NCBI GenBank assembly: GCA_964533785.1
Contig: CAZHNG010000191.1
Span: forward strand, 1 to 13,116
Direction: 5' to 3'
From: JANQRV01 sp964533785
GTDB lineage: Bacteria > Bacteroidota > Bacteroidia > Chitinophagales > Saprospiraceae
Length of the DNA stretch: 13,116 nucleotides
A model generated the notes under the pieces. It saw only the letters and a list, made by a program, of their open reading frames with translations, searched no databases and was not told where the DNA came from. The position numbers were made by a program, and so were the translations under genes. Positions 1-7,175 of the stretch are shown in pieces; position 1 is the first letter of the stretch; every line of letters begins with the position of its first letter.

Positions 1-53
1 TCAATTAGTTAGAATTTTTTGTCTAACTTCTAGAGTCTAGCGTCAAAAGTCTA
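1..53 (+). mobile_element. Right end of a MITE-like intergenic element (copy cut by window start)
   Basis: These 53 bases match the right end of the complete element (8809-8861) at 49 of 53 positions without gaps. The last 23 bases, containing the terminal inverted repeat, are identical. Similarity stops just after position 53-55, where the flanks diverge, which locates the element boundary. The left part lies outside the window, so neither its length nor a target duplication can be checked. It is in the same orientation as the complete copy. Confidence 0.8.
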
Positions 54-97
54 GAACCTTACAACCACTTAAATATTGAGAATCGCACCAAGTTTAA

Positions 98-241
98 AAG
101 CCAATACAGCTAGACACTAAACGTTAAACTGAATAACAGCAAATATTCGATAATCAGCGGGTAATTTCAAAGGAGGCAACCACTCCGAAGCCCTTTTTTC
201 AATTGATTATCAAACACTGAAAATATTACGTTAAAAGTCCA
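98..241 (-). mobile_element. Probable diverged copy of the same element, inverted
   Basis: On the minus strand this stretch begins with TTGGACTTTT-AACG, close to the left end of the complete element (TTGGACTTTTGACG). It finishes with GTTTAACGTTTAGTGTCTAGC, close to the right end, GTCTAACTTCTAGAGTCTAGC. The length, about 144 bp, is near the 154 bp of the intact copy, but the interior is barely alignable by eye, so this would be an old, degraded insertion. The boundaries are approximate. It fills most of the leader of the dehydratase gene and ends about 27 bp before its start codon. Confidence 0.4.
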
Positions 242-268
242 ATTAAAAGAACTTAGTATCAAAACAAT

Positions 269-1996
269 ATGGAAAAAGAAAAAAACCAACTACGCAGCCG
301 TGAGTGGTTTGAACCGGCTGATGACAAATTAGGATTTATACACCGGTCTTGGTTACGCAACCGCGGATATCCGGATGACCATTTTCGGGGCAGACCGGTC
401 ATTGGCATTTGTAATACCTGGTCGGAATTAACACCTTGTAATGCACATCTACGCGAATTTGCGGAATTTGTAAAAAGAGGCGTTTTAGAAGCCGGTGGTT
501 TTCCGCTTGAATTTCCGGTTACTTCTTTGGGAGAAACATTAATGCGGCCGACGACCATGTTATTCCGTAACTTGGCAGCTATGGATACGGAAGAATGTAT
601 CCGGGCATACCCTATGGACGGAGTGGTGCTTTTGACCGGTTGTGACAAAACGACTCCTTCCACGGTTATGGGAGCTTGCAGTGTAGATCTGCCGACGATC
701 GTCGTCCCTGGCGGCCCCATGTTGAACGGACGGTACAAAAACGAATTGATCGGCTCCGGTACTTTCGCCTGGAAACTTAAAGATAAACTCAACAATGAAG
801 AATTTACTGCGGAAGACTTGCTCGAGGCAGAAGTTTGCTCTGCCCGAAGTGCCGGACATTGTATGACCATGGGTACGGCTTCTACAATGGCCTGCATGGT
901 AGAATCACTGGGTTTAACCCTCCCGGGAGCCGCAGCTATCCCGGCCGTTGATTCCCGAAAACGCACCTTGGCTCAATTATCCGGTCGCCGCATTGTAGAA
1001 ATGGTAAAAGAAGATTTAAAGCTTTCCAAAATATTAACCAGGCAAGCTTTTGAAAATGCCATTATCGTGAATGCCGGCATCGGTGGTTCCACCAATTTTG
1101 TAGTACACTTATTGGCCATCGCCGGCCGCATCGGTGTAGAACTGAACCTTGAAGATTTTGATCAATTGGGCAGCCAGATCCCACTGTTGGTCAACCTGAT
1201 GCCTTCAGGTACATTTTTGATGGAAGATTTCTTCTATGCCGGAGGCTTGCCCGTCGTGATCAAAGAATTGAATGAACACCTGCACCTCGATGCTATTACT
1301 GCGAACGGCAAAAGCCTGGGAGAAAACAATGCGAAGGCAGAAAATTACAACCCGGAAGTTATTGCCTCCATCGACCAACCCTTAAAACCAGCCGCCGGCA
1401 TTGCAGTTTTAAAAGGTAATTTATGCGAAGACGGAGCCATCATCAAACCCTCGGCCGCTACCGATGAATTGATGCAACACCGGGGCAAAGCAGTGGTTTT
1501 TGAAAGTATCGAAGAATACCATGCCACCATCGATGATCCTGAGCTCGAAATTGATGAGAACAGTATTATGGTATTAAAGGGAGTTGGCCCGGTAGGTTAT
1601 CCCGGTATGCCGGAAATGGGGAACATGGACTTACCTCTCAAAGTCCTGAAAAAAGGGGTAAAAGATATGGTTCGCATTTCGGACGGAAGAATGAGTGGAA
1701 CTGCATATGGCACGGTAATATTACACGTGTCACCGGAGTCGGCCATCGGAGGTACCTTAGCTTTAGTACAGACGGGGGATATCATTGAACTCGATGTCCC
1801 TAACCGCAAACTGAACCTTGAAATTTCCGATGAAGAATTAGCCAAGAGAAAAGCTGCCTGGACTCCACCTCCTCCGAGAGCTGATCGCGGTTATGTAAAC
1901 CTTTATATTAACAGCGTACAGCAATCTCATTTGGGGGCTGACCTGGACTTTCTGGTCGGCGGATCGGGATCGGAAGTAGAAAGAGAACTGCATTGA
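269..1996 (+). CDS. IlvD/Edd-family sugar-acid (aldonate) dehydratase, L-arabonate dehydratase-like
   Basis: Predicted cytoplasmic Fe-S dehydratase that removes water from a sugar acid to give a 2-keto-3-deoxy acid. The three cluster-ligand cysteines of the family are visible: C57 (in NTWSELTPCN), C125 (GCDK, with D126/K127 as the metal-site pair) and C198 (AGHCMTMGTAST). The catalytic serine motif GRMSGT sits at 473-478 (S476). The length of 575 aa, the cysteine spacing and the C-terminal block (WTPPPPRADRGYVNLY) resemble the L-arabonate/D-xylonate dehydratase branch rather than true dihydroxy-acid dehydratase (IlvD of branched-chain amino acid synthesis). No ilv genes are nearby, and a GntP-type permease follows after 27 nt, which supports a catabolic role. 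The ATG lies in an A-rich context with no clear Shine-Dalgarno. The exact sugar acid cannot be read from sequence; family confidence is high, substrate confidence low. Confidence 0.92.
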   Translation: MEKEKNQLRSREWFEPADDKLGFIHRSWLRNRGYPDDHFRGRPVIGICNTWSELTPCNAHLREFAEFVKRGVLEAGGFPLEFPVTSLGETLMRPTTMLFRNLAAMDTEECIRAYPMDGVVLLTGCDKTTPSTVMGACSVDLPTIVVPGGPMLNGRYKNELIGSGTFAWKLKDKLNNEEFTAEDLLEAEVCSARSAGHCMTMGTASTMACMVESLGLTLPGAAAIPAVDSRKRTLAQLSGRRIVEMVKEDLKLSKILTRQAFENAIIVNAGIGGSTNFVVHLLAIAGRIGVELNLEDFDQLGSQIPLLVNLMPSGTFLMEDFFYAGGLPVVIKELNEHLHLDAITANGKSLGENNAKAENYNPEVIASIDQPLKPAAGIAVLKGNLCEDGAIIKPSAATDELMQHRGKAVVFESIEEYHATIDDPELEIDENSIMVLKGVGPVGYPGMPEMGNMDLPLKVLKKGVKDMVRISDGRMSGTAYGTVILHVSPESAIGGTLALVQTGDIIELDVPNRKLNLEISDEELAKRKAAWTPPPPRADRGYVNLYINSVQQSHLGADLDFLVGGSGSEVERELH

Positions 1997-2023
1997 CATT
2001 AAAAAACGAAAACACCAACACAA

Positions 2024-3361
2024 GTGATAATTTTACTCCTTATACTCAGCGTTGTATTCATCATTTTGCTGACCGTAAAGTACCAGGTGCATCCTTTTCT
2101 TGCCCTTTTATTTGCCGGTATTGGTTACGGACTATTGGCGGGCATGACACCCGGAGCAATCATTCAATCGATCAATGAAGGATTTGGAAATATCCTGGGG
2201 GGCGTAGGATTGATCATTATTTTCGGCATCATCATCGGTACTTTTCTCGAACAAACCGGTGCAGCTTTTAAATTGGCCGAAATCATTCTCAAATTTATCG
2301 GGGAAAAAAGGGTGCACGCCGCAATGGGCATTGTGGGATATATTATTTCCATTCCCGTTTTTGCCGATAGCGGTTTTGTCATCATGAACCCGTTGAATAA
2401 GAGTTTGTCCAAAAAGGCAGGCCTTTCTATAACGGGAACGGGGATCTCTTTAATGTTAGGTTTGCTCTTGACACACACCATGGTGCCTCCCACTCCGGGC
2501 CCCATCGCTGCAGCCGGTATTCTCGAAGCCGACATCGGGATAGTAATGATCGTAGGCTTGATCATTAGTGCCATCACTTTAGTCGTAACGATCATCTACT
2601 CCCAAAAAATTGCATCCAAAACCTACATAGATCCCAATCCGGATTTCACAGAAGGAGAAATGGACAAAAAAACAGAACAAGCACCGAGTGCACTCATGTC
2701 GTTCTTGCCCATTCTTATCCCTATTGTATTGATAGTCGTAAAATCCATAATGGATTTTCAGTACAAGGATGCCAAACCCTCGGGGGTCTTTTTCTCAGCG
2801 CTTGACTTTGTGGGTACACCCGTAATTGCGTTGATCATCGGAATGTTGTTGTCCTTTTTACTACCCAAAAGACTGGAGAAACAAATGCTTTCTACGACCG
2901 GATGGGTTGGCCAGGCTTTGATCGCCTCCGCAACGATCATCCTCATTACGGGGGCTGGTGGTGTTTTTGGTAAGATATTACAAAATTCAGGCATTGCCGA
3001 CGCGATGGCCAGTGGTTTGTCCAGTGTTAATATTGGGATCTGGCTTCCTTTTCTGTTGGCGGCCGCCATTAAAACAGCTCAGGGTTCTTCAACGGTGGCT
3101 TTAATTACGACCGCTTCCATTATCGCTCCTTTAATGGGCAACCTGGGTTTTGAGACTGAAATACAAAAAGCACTCGTAGTAATTGCCATTGGTGCCGGCT
3201 CAGCCGTAGTTTCGCACGCGAACGATAGCGGTTTCTGGGTAATTACCCAACTAACCGGCATGGACGTCAAGACGGGATACCGGCTCTATACTACCGGAAC
3301 GTTTGTAGCGGGTATTACCGCAGCCATCCTTGTTTTTCTGGCCTATACCATCTTGGCATAG
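2024..3361 (+). CDS. GntP-family gluconate/sugar-acid permease
   Basis: Inner-membrane proton symporter for gluconate-like acids, 445 aa, almost wholly hydrophobic with about 12-14 membrane segments and one long polar loop at roughly 195-222. GntP-type conserved blocks are visible: PVFADSGFVI at 111-120, HTMVPPTPGP at 151-160, AQGSSTVA at 352-359 and SHANDSGFWV at 397-406. The start is a GTG at 2024: it opens directly into the first membrane helix, whereas the next in-frame ATG (residue 41) would delete that helix. The gene lies 27 nt after the dehydratase and probably shares its transcript, so the pair would import and dehydrate the same acid. The natural ligand (gluconate, arabonate, xylonate or another) is not determined. 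It converges with the downstream carboxypeptidase across a 114-bp gap. Confidence 0.93.
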   Translation: MIILLLILSVVFIILLTVKYQVHPFLALLFAGIGYGLLAGMTPGAIIQSINEGFGNILGGVGLIIIFGIIIGTFLEQTGAAFKLAEIILKFIGEKRVHAAMGIVGYIISIPVFADSGFVIMNPLNKSLSKKAGLSITGTGISLMLGLLLTHTMVPPTPGPIAAAGILEADIGIVMIVGLIISAITLVVTIIYSQKIASKTYIDPNPDFTEGEMDKKTEQAPSALMSFLPILIPIVLIVVKSIMDFQYKDAKPSGVFFSALDFVGTPVIALIIGMLLSFLLPKRLEKQMLSTTGWVGQALIASATIILITGAGGVFGKILQNSGIADAMASGLSSVNIGIWLPFLLAAAIKTAQGSSTVALITTASIIAPLMGNLGFETEIQKALVVIAIGAGSAVVSHANDSGFWVITQLTGMDVKTGYRLYTTGTFVAGITAAILVFLAYTILA

Positions 3362-3475
3362 GTGAAAACGCAAGTTTTGTGAACCACCAGGCTTTTTTGA
3401 GCGCCAACTGTTACAACGCAAGATAAAAGCTCGCTTGTATTGTTGCATCTGGCGTCTGGTATCTTTCCTCTTTTA

Positions 3476-6082
3476 TTAATCTAGTGCAGCCTGGTGAATA
3501 GCATTAAAGATCAGTTTAAAAGTTCCCCGCGGCTGCCCCCTGAATTGTGGTCTAAAAGCGAATAATACCACATTACCTTCACCGTATTTCACGTCGATCA
3601 TAGCTGCTTTGTTCTTTAAATACCGCTCCTCTCCCATCGCCCAGCCACTCATCAACAGATCTTTGCCGGCATATTGTACGACTACATTTGCTTCCGGTTT
3701 GGGTGCTTCTTTGATATTCTCTTTCCCTCCTTCTCCTGTACGGGAAGGAACATAAATTTCAAAGGCACGACTTCTTGAAAAGGAAGTAGCGACTTCTGCC
3801 GGCATACCATTCGCAAAAGGCGATTCCGTATTAACAGAAGCCCGAATAAGCGAACCGGGAATAAAGAATTGATTATTAGAAAGCCGTTCGGTAACATTCC
3901 GGATGGGCAGTCCCAGCTGATCAATGGCAAAATCACTGGCGTCATCAAATGTGATCAGTGAACCGCCTTGTTCGACATAGTTCTTTAGCGCAGTTGCACC
4001 TTCTAACCCCAAACCGCCGGTCATGTGTTCCGGGCGGGTGCCCGCACGATGTCCGTTCAAAATGAACTGCGGTGATTCATCAGGAAGAATGATAGCATGG
4101 TATACTGATAAATCCAGGGTTCTTACATCTTCATCGTGCAAAGTATCGAGATCAAAAGCGTGCTGCTCTAAAACCCATCGCGTCCATCCTTCGTCCATAT
4201 TAGGTCCCCAGGATTTATATAAGCCGACTTTTATGGGTTGGAGGGTTTTCGTTTTGCTTTTCAGATTATTGGTAACTGCCGTAAAATCAAGCCCCAACTC
4301 CTCCGCAGTGGAGACTAATTGATTGGAAAAATTGCCTTGACCGTTGACTAAAAAAGAACCCACCGGAAAAGCACTGCCATTCATTTTTGTTTCTTCTTCT
4401 AGAATACTGACCGACATTCCCTGCTGCTGTAAAATATTTACTGCTTTATAAGCATTATTCTGGTGATTAGACAGTAAAAATCCCGACTTGCTTTTTCCAT
4501 AAACAGCACCTTTTTCAGGGGCTAAAAGTTTATCCATTGCCACTAATTCAATATCTAGATTGAAGGTACTGTCGATACGGTCAACCATAACTCCCATCTG
4601 CATCGGCAAGGTCCAGCCGGCAAGATCATAAGGGGGCATTGGCGGCCCTCCCGGGTATTGAAACTGATCCGGATAAGCTTGGGATTCCAGCAGGTCAATT
4701 AAGAAAGGACGAAAGGCTTGTGCACCGTAAAAAATGACCGAACCGGATTCGTAGGTCTTTTCACCAACTTGAAATGCTTCTTGAGCTACCTTGCCCTCTA
4801 ATCCGCCACGGTATAAAATATTGATAAGGTTGCGGGCCTCTCCTTTATCCCACTGATCAGCAGGTACCACGTAGGCAAATGCCTCTTCTTGATTTTCGAT
4901 CGCATCACGGCCCATTTGGTATATGTTGTACAAAAATTCTTCCTTCCTATCCGCTGCGATATTCAATACCGCCATGGAGGCCGTCAGCATATAATCAACC
5001 GCATCTCTAAAATGCGACTCTCCACCTTCCCAGGGATAGGGATAAAAAATTTCCGATCCGTCGGTTTTTACACCCCGGATGGTCGAAGGTTTCTTTGCCG
5101 GATCATAATAGCGAGGGGTTGGGGTAGCGTGAGCCACTTCCGTTAAGATTCCGATCATATTATGGTAGTAGGGAGCTGTTCGCATTCCACCGTTCCACCA
5201 CATACTAAAACTGACGCCGGAGATCACGCCCGGCATTTTCTTCATAGCAAAACGATTGGCCATTGCCGAACCCACCAAATTAACACCCGTCGTCACTCCG
5301 GGATGGATCCGTGGATTGACCGGGCTGCGGAAAGGCGGTAGAAATATACGTGCCCAGGCCGGTGATGTTTGGTGGTGATTATGTACGATCTGGGGGTACC
5401 ACTCCCAATATAAAACCTTGGTAGCGGCCTGTGTTTCAGGCGTGTTATTCATGAACCAATCGCGATTATTATCATGCCCTACGTATTTTTGGTATAAAAT
5501 GGGCGGGCTGGACGTTTCGTAAGGGGTTCCCAGGTTTTTTCGGTACCAGTCCACTACAATATCAACCCCATCTGGATTTATAGAAGGCACCAGTAACGTA
5601 ATTACGTTGTTACGAATTTTCTGCATTTCTGTGGTTTCTTCCGTTGCAATCTTATACGCTAATTCATTTGCCATCTGGGCGCACGCACGCTCAGTGGCGT
5701 GCATTCCAGCATCTAACCAAACAATGGCTTTTCCAATCTCCGACAACTCTTTAGCTTCTTCCTCACTGATACGGGCTCTGGCCAGCTTTTCACTGATCTC
5801 CCGCCAGCGTTCTAATTCTTGTAGGTTACGCTCAGTAGAAATGAACATTAATTTAATGGGCCTACCCATGACCGATTTCCCGATCTCTATCATTTGTACG
5901 CGGTCACTCGCGGCATCCAGCTTGGCGTAATAATCCAACATTTGATCGTAATCAGCCAGCTTGTAATCGGCACCTACCTTAAACCCAAACACTTCTTCGG
6001 GAGAAGGGACTTGTGCATTCAAAATATGAAAAAGAGAAAATATAATAGTTGAGAAGACTAATAGATATTGTTTACAAATCAT
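3476..6082 (-). CDS. Secreted M14-family zinc carboxypeptidase with C-terminal GATase-like domain
   Basis: Exported metallopeptidase of 868 aa. A hydrophobic signal peptide spans residues 1-23, with likely cleavage at LNA-Q and no lipobox. The M14 domain covers about 30-330. Zinc ligands are H128 and E131 in the HATE motif, with the third histidine in HNHHQT (H234-H237). The INPDG block is at 168-172, the substrate-binding NNRD at 205-208, and the likely catalytic glutamate is E315 in LTEVAH. After a middle region, residues about 615-730 and beyond have an alternating beta/alpha pattern (KVGLYKSWGP, HAIILPDES, GGSLITFDDASDFA) like class I glutamine amidotransferase/ThuA folds, but no nucleophilic cysteine is seen, so this part is probably non-catalytic. 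The architecture and length match large carboxypeptidases common in Bacteroidota. No type IX sorting domain is seen at the C-terminus. Probably periplasmic or secreted and active in peptide scavenging; the substrate is unknown. Confidence 0.92.
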   Translation of the reverse strand: MICKQYLLVFSTIIFSLFHILNAQVPSPEEVFGFKVGADYKLADYDQMLDYYAKLDAASDRVQMIEIGKSVMGRPIKLMFISTERNLQELERWREISEKLARARISEEEAKELSEIGKAIVWLDAGMHATERACAQMANELAYKIATEETTEMQKIRNNVITLLVPSINPDGVDIVVDWYRKNLGTPYETSSPPILYQKYVGHDNNRDWFMNNTPETQAATKVLYWEWYPQIVHNHHQTSPAWARIFLPPFRSPVNPRIHPGVTTGVNLVGSAMANRFAMKKMPGVISGVSFSMWWNGGMRTAPYYHNMIGILTEVAHATPTPRYYDPAKKPSTIRGVKTDGSEIFYPYPWEGGESHFRDAVDYMLTASMAVLNIAADRKEEFLYNIYQMGRDAIENQEEAFAYVVPADQWDKGEARNLINILYRGGLEGKVAQEAFQVGEKTYESGSVIFYGAQAFRPFLIDLLESQAYPDQFQYPGGPPMPPYDLAGWTLPMQMGVMVDRIDSTFNLDIELVAMDKLLAPEKGAVYGKSKSGFLLSNHQNNAYKAVNILQQQGMSVSILEEETKMNGSAFPVGSFLVNGQGNFSNQLVSTAEELGLDFTAVTNNLKSKTKTLQPIKVGLYKSWGPNMDEGWTRWVLEQHAFDLDTLHDEDVRTLDLSVYHAIILPDESPQFILNGHRAGTRPEHMTGGLGLEGATALKNYVEQGGSLITFDDASDFAIDQLGLPIRNVTERLSNNQFFIPGSLIRASVNTESPFANGMPAEVATSFSRSRAFEIYVPSRTGEGGKENIKEAPKPEANVVVQYAGKDLLMSGWAMGEERYLKNKAAMIDVKYGEGNVVLFAFRPQFRGQPRGTFKLIFNAIHQAALD

Positions 6083-6204
6083 GAAATTTTCTTTTGCTAA
6101 TGAATGGCGGTTAAGATAGAATGGAAATGGGAATATTCAAAATGGAGCCGGGAAATGGAAAAAGAGCCCATCAAAAAAGATAATTTAGTGTTGCTCTACT
6201 TCTT

Positions 6205-6296
6205 AACTGGTTATAGGGTTATAAAGTTATGTGGAGATAAATATTGGACATATTTTGTATAACCAAATAACCGTATAACCCCATAACCATAACCCC
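6205..6296. repeat. Inverted array of ATAACC octads (large imperfect hairpin)
   Basis: The right arm holds five ATAACC units starting at 6259, 6267, 6275, 6283 and 6289, the first four exactly 8 bp apart. The left arm holds the complementary motif at 6209 and 6217 (GGTTAT) and 6225 (AGTTAT), again 8 bp apart. The two arms face each other across an AT-rich spacer of about 25 bp, so the strand can fold into a stem whose register can slip by one octad. It lies between the carboxypeptidase and the lipoprotein, both on the minus strand. Possible roles are a processing or termination signal or a protein-binding array; none is proven. Confidence 0.75.
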
Positions 6297-6315
6297 AAAG
6301 CCAACGGAGCAGTAC

Positions 6316-6332
6316 GTCTAGCGTCTAATCTA
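6316..6332. repeat. Short fragment resembling the terminal repeat of the MITE-like element
   Basis: The 17 bases GTCTAGCGTCTAATCTA contain TCTAGCGTCTA, which is also found in the reverse complement of the complete element's left end. The fragment runs into, and supplies, the TAG stop codon of the lipoprotein gene (6330-6332). It is too short to prove common origin. Confidence 0.35.
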
Positions 6333-7088
6333 TTTAAACTTCACTTCCCCATCCAAAGCGGTTTCCCCTTCGTAAATATCGATCAAAGGGTATTCCGCCA
6401 TGATCACATTATCTTCAATCGTGGCATTTTTAAAAGTACTCTTTCTAATTTTTCCCGGCAAATAATATATGGTCTTGTAAATGCCATTCGGAATATGGTT
6501 TTTCAAAAATTGCACCTGCTGTAAACTAGCTTGACCCTGATTTTCGTTCATTATCGGATTGCGAGTAAAAGACCGCTTGTCAAGTTCAAATAACTTATTA
6601 TTTTCGAAGCTGATGGTTTGATCATTACCACTTTCCGGTCTATCTCTTTCATAAGCCAAATTACTCACTTTTTGCACCTGATACAAATCCTGATAGAAGT
6701 AATCAATATCGCTTAGATCCTGGAAATCAAAAGTAATGGTAGCCAAAAGGGTTTCCTCCATTTCATCAAATTTGAGATGTAAATTGACCTTTTTCCAGAA
6801 TTCCGGTCTTTTCAACTTCGATCCATCAAGTTCTGCTGCATCGTTGAAATTAATGACAGTGTCAATTGCATTTAATGGATTAAAGCCTTGAATTTCACCT
6901 TCTTGCCGGGTCATTTCCTCCATCAAAGCAGTCAAAGTAGTATTTTCATAAATGCCTCCCATATCAAAGACCAATTGGTATTTTCCAGAGCCATCTTCAT
7001 TAAGATGAACCTCTTCAGTGATATTCAAACAGCCTGAAAACCCAATGGCCATGCATACGATCAATCCTAAAACCAAAAGACGTTTCAT
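6330..7088 (-). CDS. Predicted lipoprotein of unknown function
   Basis: A 252-aa protein with a clear lipoprotein signal: positive MKR, hydrophobic core, and lipobox FSGC with the acylated cysteine at residue 20. The mature part starts LNITEEVHLNEDGSGKYQL, a beta-rich 'expected value plus DGSG' pattern seen in small envelope lipoproteins, including LppM-like proteins, but I cannot assign a family with certainty. It is rich in acidic and aromatic residues, with a long helical stretch near 50-70 and no catalytic motif that I recognise. After export it should be anchored in a membrane facing the periplasm. It is divergent from the AAA+ ATPase with 87 bp between the starts, so the two may share a regulatory region. 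The ATG chosen gives a complete signal peptide. Confidence 0.85.
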   Translation of the reverse strand: MKRLLVLGLIVCMAIGFSGCLNITEEVHLNEDGSGKYQLVFDMGGIYENTTLTALMEEMTRQEGEIQGFNPLNAIDTVINFNDAAELDGSKLKRPEFWKKVNLHLKFDEMEETLLATITFDFQDLSDIDYFYQDLYQVQKVSNLAYERDRPESGNDQTISFENNKLFELDKRSFTRNPIMNENQGQASLQQVQFLKNHIPNGIYKTIYYLPGKIRKSTFKNATIEDNVIMAEYPLIDIYEGETALDGEVKFK

Positions 7089-7175
7089 AAATTTGCGTTA
7101 TTTTGAAAATGCAAAAACTATCCTGAATCAAAGACGTTACACTTACCGGGTTAAAGATATAAAGTAAACTTCGAT

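Noticed and set aside
172..197. GGAG...CTCC followed by a T-run upstream of the dehydratase, considered as a terminator or riboswitch end
   Set aside because: The stem is 4 bp and separated from the T-run by seven bases; no known riboswitch core is visible.
259..966. Long 235-codon open frame on the minus strand inside the dehydratase gene
   Set aside because: It is a shadow of the plus-strand gene, whose family motifs are complete; the antisense translation shows no domain and is low in complexity.
3365..3378. AAAAC-GCAA-GTTTT palindrome after the permease stop, considered as a terminator
   Set aside because: The stem is only 5 AT-rich pairs plus one GC pair, and no T-run follows directly; too weak to call.
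3450..3465. CTGGCGTCTGGTATC-like sequence as another element fragment
   Set aside because: It only loosely resembles the GTCTAGCGTCTA repeat and lacks both ends of the element.
7088..7095. TAAATTTG as a promoter for the MoxR-like ATPase
   Set aside because: It overlaps the lipoprotein start codon, lacks a convincing -33 element, and such octamers are frequent by chance.
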